DNA of 5,429 nucleotides from Bifidobacterium breve. Lineage in GTDB: Bacteria; Bacteroidota; Bacteroidia; Chitinophagales; Chitinophagaceae. The position numbers and the translations under genes were made by a program. The notes below the pieces were generated by a model. That model worked only from the letters and a program-made list of their open reading frames with translations, made no database searches and was not told the DNA's origin. Position 1 is the stretch's first letter. Each line of letters opens with the position of its first letter. Positions 5,410 to 5,429 of the stretch are shown in pieces. The DNA lies in the NCBI GenBank assembly GCA_943323935.2, contig CALPJR020000080.1, forward strand, positions 1 to 5,429. The letters run 5' to 3'.

Positions 5410-5429
5410 GGGGTTTTGGGGTTTTGGGG
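5410..5429 (+). repeat. Right macronuclear telomere, G4T4G4T4G4
   Basis: Exactly 20 nt: GGGG 5410-5413, TTTT 5414-5417, GGGG 5418-5421, TTTT 5422-5425, GGGG 5426-5429, the G-rich 3' strand of the chromosome end. The window stops at its last base, so the contig end coincides with the natural chromosome end. Its length equals that of the left telomere. Confidence 0.95.

Larger units (their letters stand above)
4859..5429. other. Complete hypotrich ciliate macronuclear nanochromosome (571 bp)
   Basis: The segment is bounded by C4A4C4A4C4 on the left and G4T4G4T4G4 on the right, the inverted telomere pair of spirotrich macronuclear chromosomes. Between them are 531 bp holding one gene with short AT-rich flanks, the usual one-gene layout of Oxytricha/Stylonychia-type gene-sized chromosomes. 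The exact 20-nt telomere tract fits the double-stranded telomere of oxytrichids and not the 28 bp of Euplotes. The code used (TAA/TAG = Gln, TGA = stop) also excludes the Euplotes code. At 571 bp it is a very small chromosome. Its composition and code differ sharply from the bacterial part to the left. The species cannot be named from this. Confidence 0.93.

Noticed and set aside
4859..5429. Mobile element or phage insertion with inverted C4A4/G4T4 termini
   Set aside because: The 20-nt inverted ends look like terminal repeats, but they are exact telomere units. There is no transposase, no target-site duplication and no bacterial sequence on the right side, and the content is a eukaryotic NTF2 gene.

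Overview
The window joins DNA from two domains of life. Positions 1-4858 are bacterial and look like Bacteroidota, probably Chitinophagaceae-like. The signs are AT-rich genes, no strong Shine-Dalgarno sequences, TAnnTTTG-type -7 promoter elements close to the start codons, an Obg GTPase without a C-terminal extension, and a DUF5009-type membrane protein. Positions 4859-5429 are a complete macronuclear 'nanochromosome' of a hypotrich (oxytrichid-type) ciliate. It is bounded on both sides by exactly 20 nt of C4A4/G4T4 telomere and carries one gene for nuclear transport factor 2 (NTF2), written in the ciliate code with TAA and TAG as Gln and TGA as stop.

Bacterial part: 1-183 is the C-terminal end of a TetR/AcrR-type regulator, followed by a hairpin terminator (220-249). 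obgE (305-1312, +) starts at GTG behind a probable Bacteroidota promoter. A 22-bp perfect inverted repeat with a GAAA loop (1375-1422) lies between the convergent obgE and typA genes and should terminate both. typA/bipA (1437-3239, -) and a 10-TM DUF5009/HGSNAT-like putative acetyltransferase (3316-4410, -) follow. A divergent alpha/beta hydrolase gene (4491-, +) is cut off at codon 123, where the ciliate telomere begins. The two GTPases are both ribosome-associated, but nothing here shows that they share an operon.

Ciliate part: left telomere 4859-4878, an AT-rich 45-nt leader, the 120-aa NTF2 CDS 4924-5286 with six in-frame TAA/TAG codons, a 123-nt AT-rich trailer, and right telomere 5410-5429. 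With the standard or bacterial code this gene is invisible, because it is broken into short pieces by the reassigned codons.

The most economical reading is a chimeric contig or clone: bacterial DNA (food, associate or contaminant of a ciliate culture) joined to an intact nanochromosome. The junction lies exactly at the outer edge of the telomere and inside a bacterial gene. The C-rich strand orientation shows that the telomere belongs to the NTF2 chromosome and was not added to the bacterial DNA. A real integration cannot be excluded from sequence alone but is much less likely.
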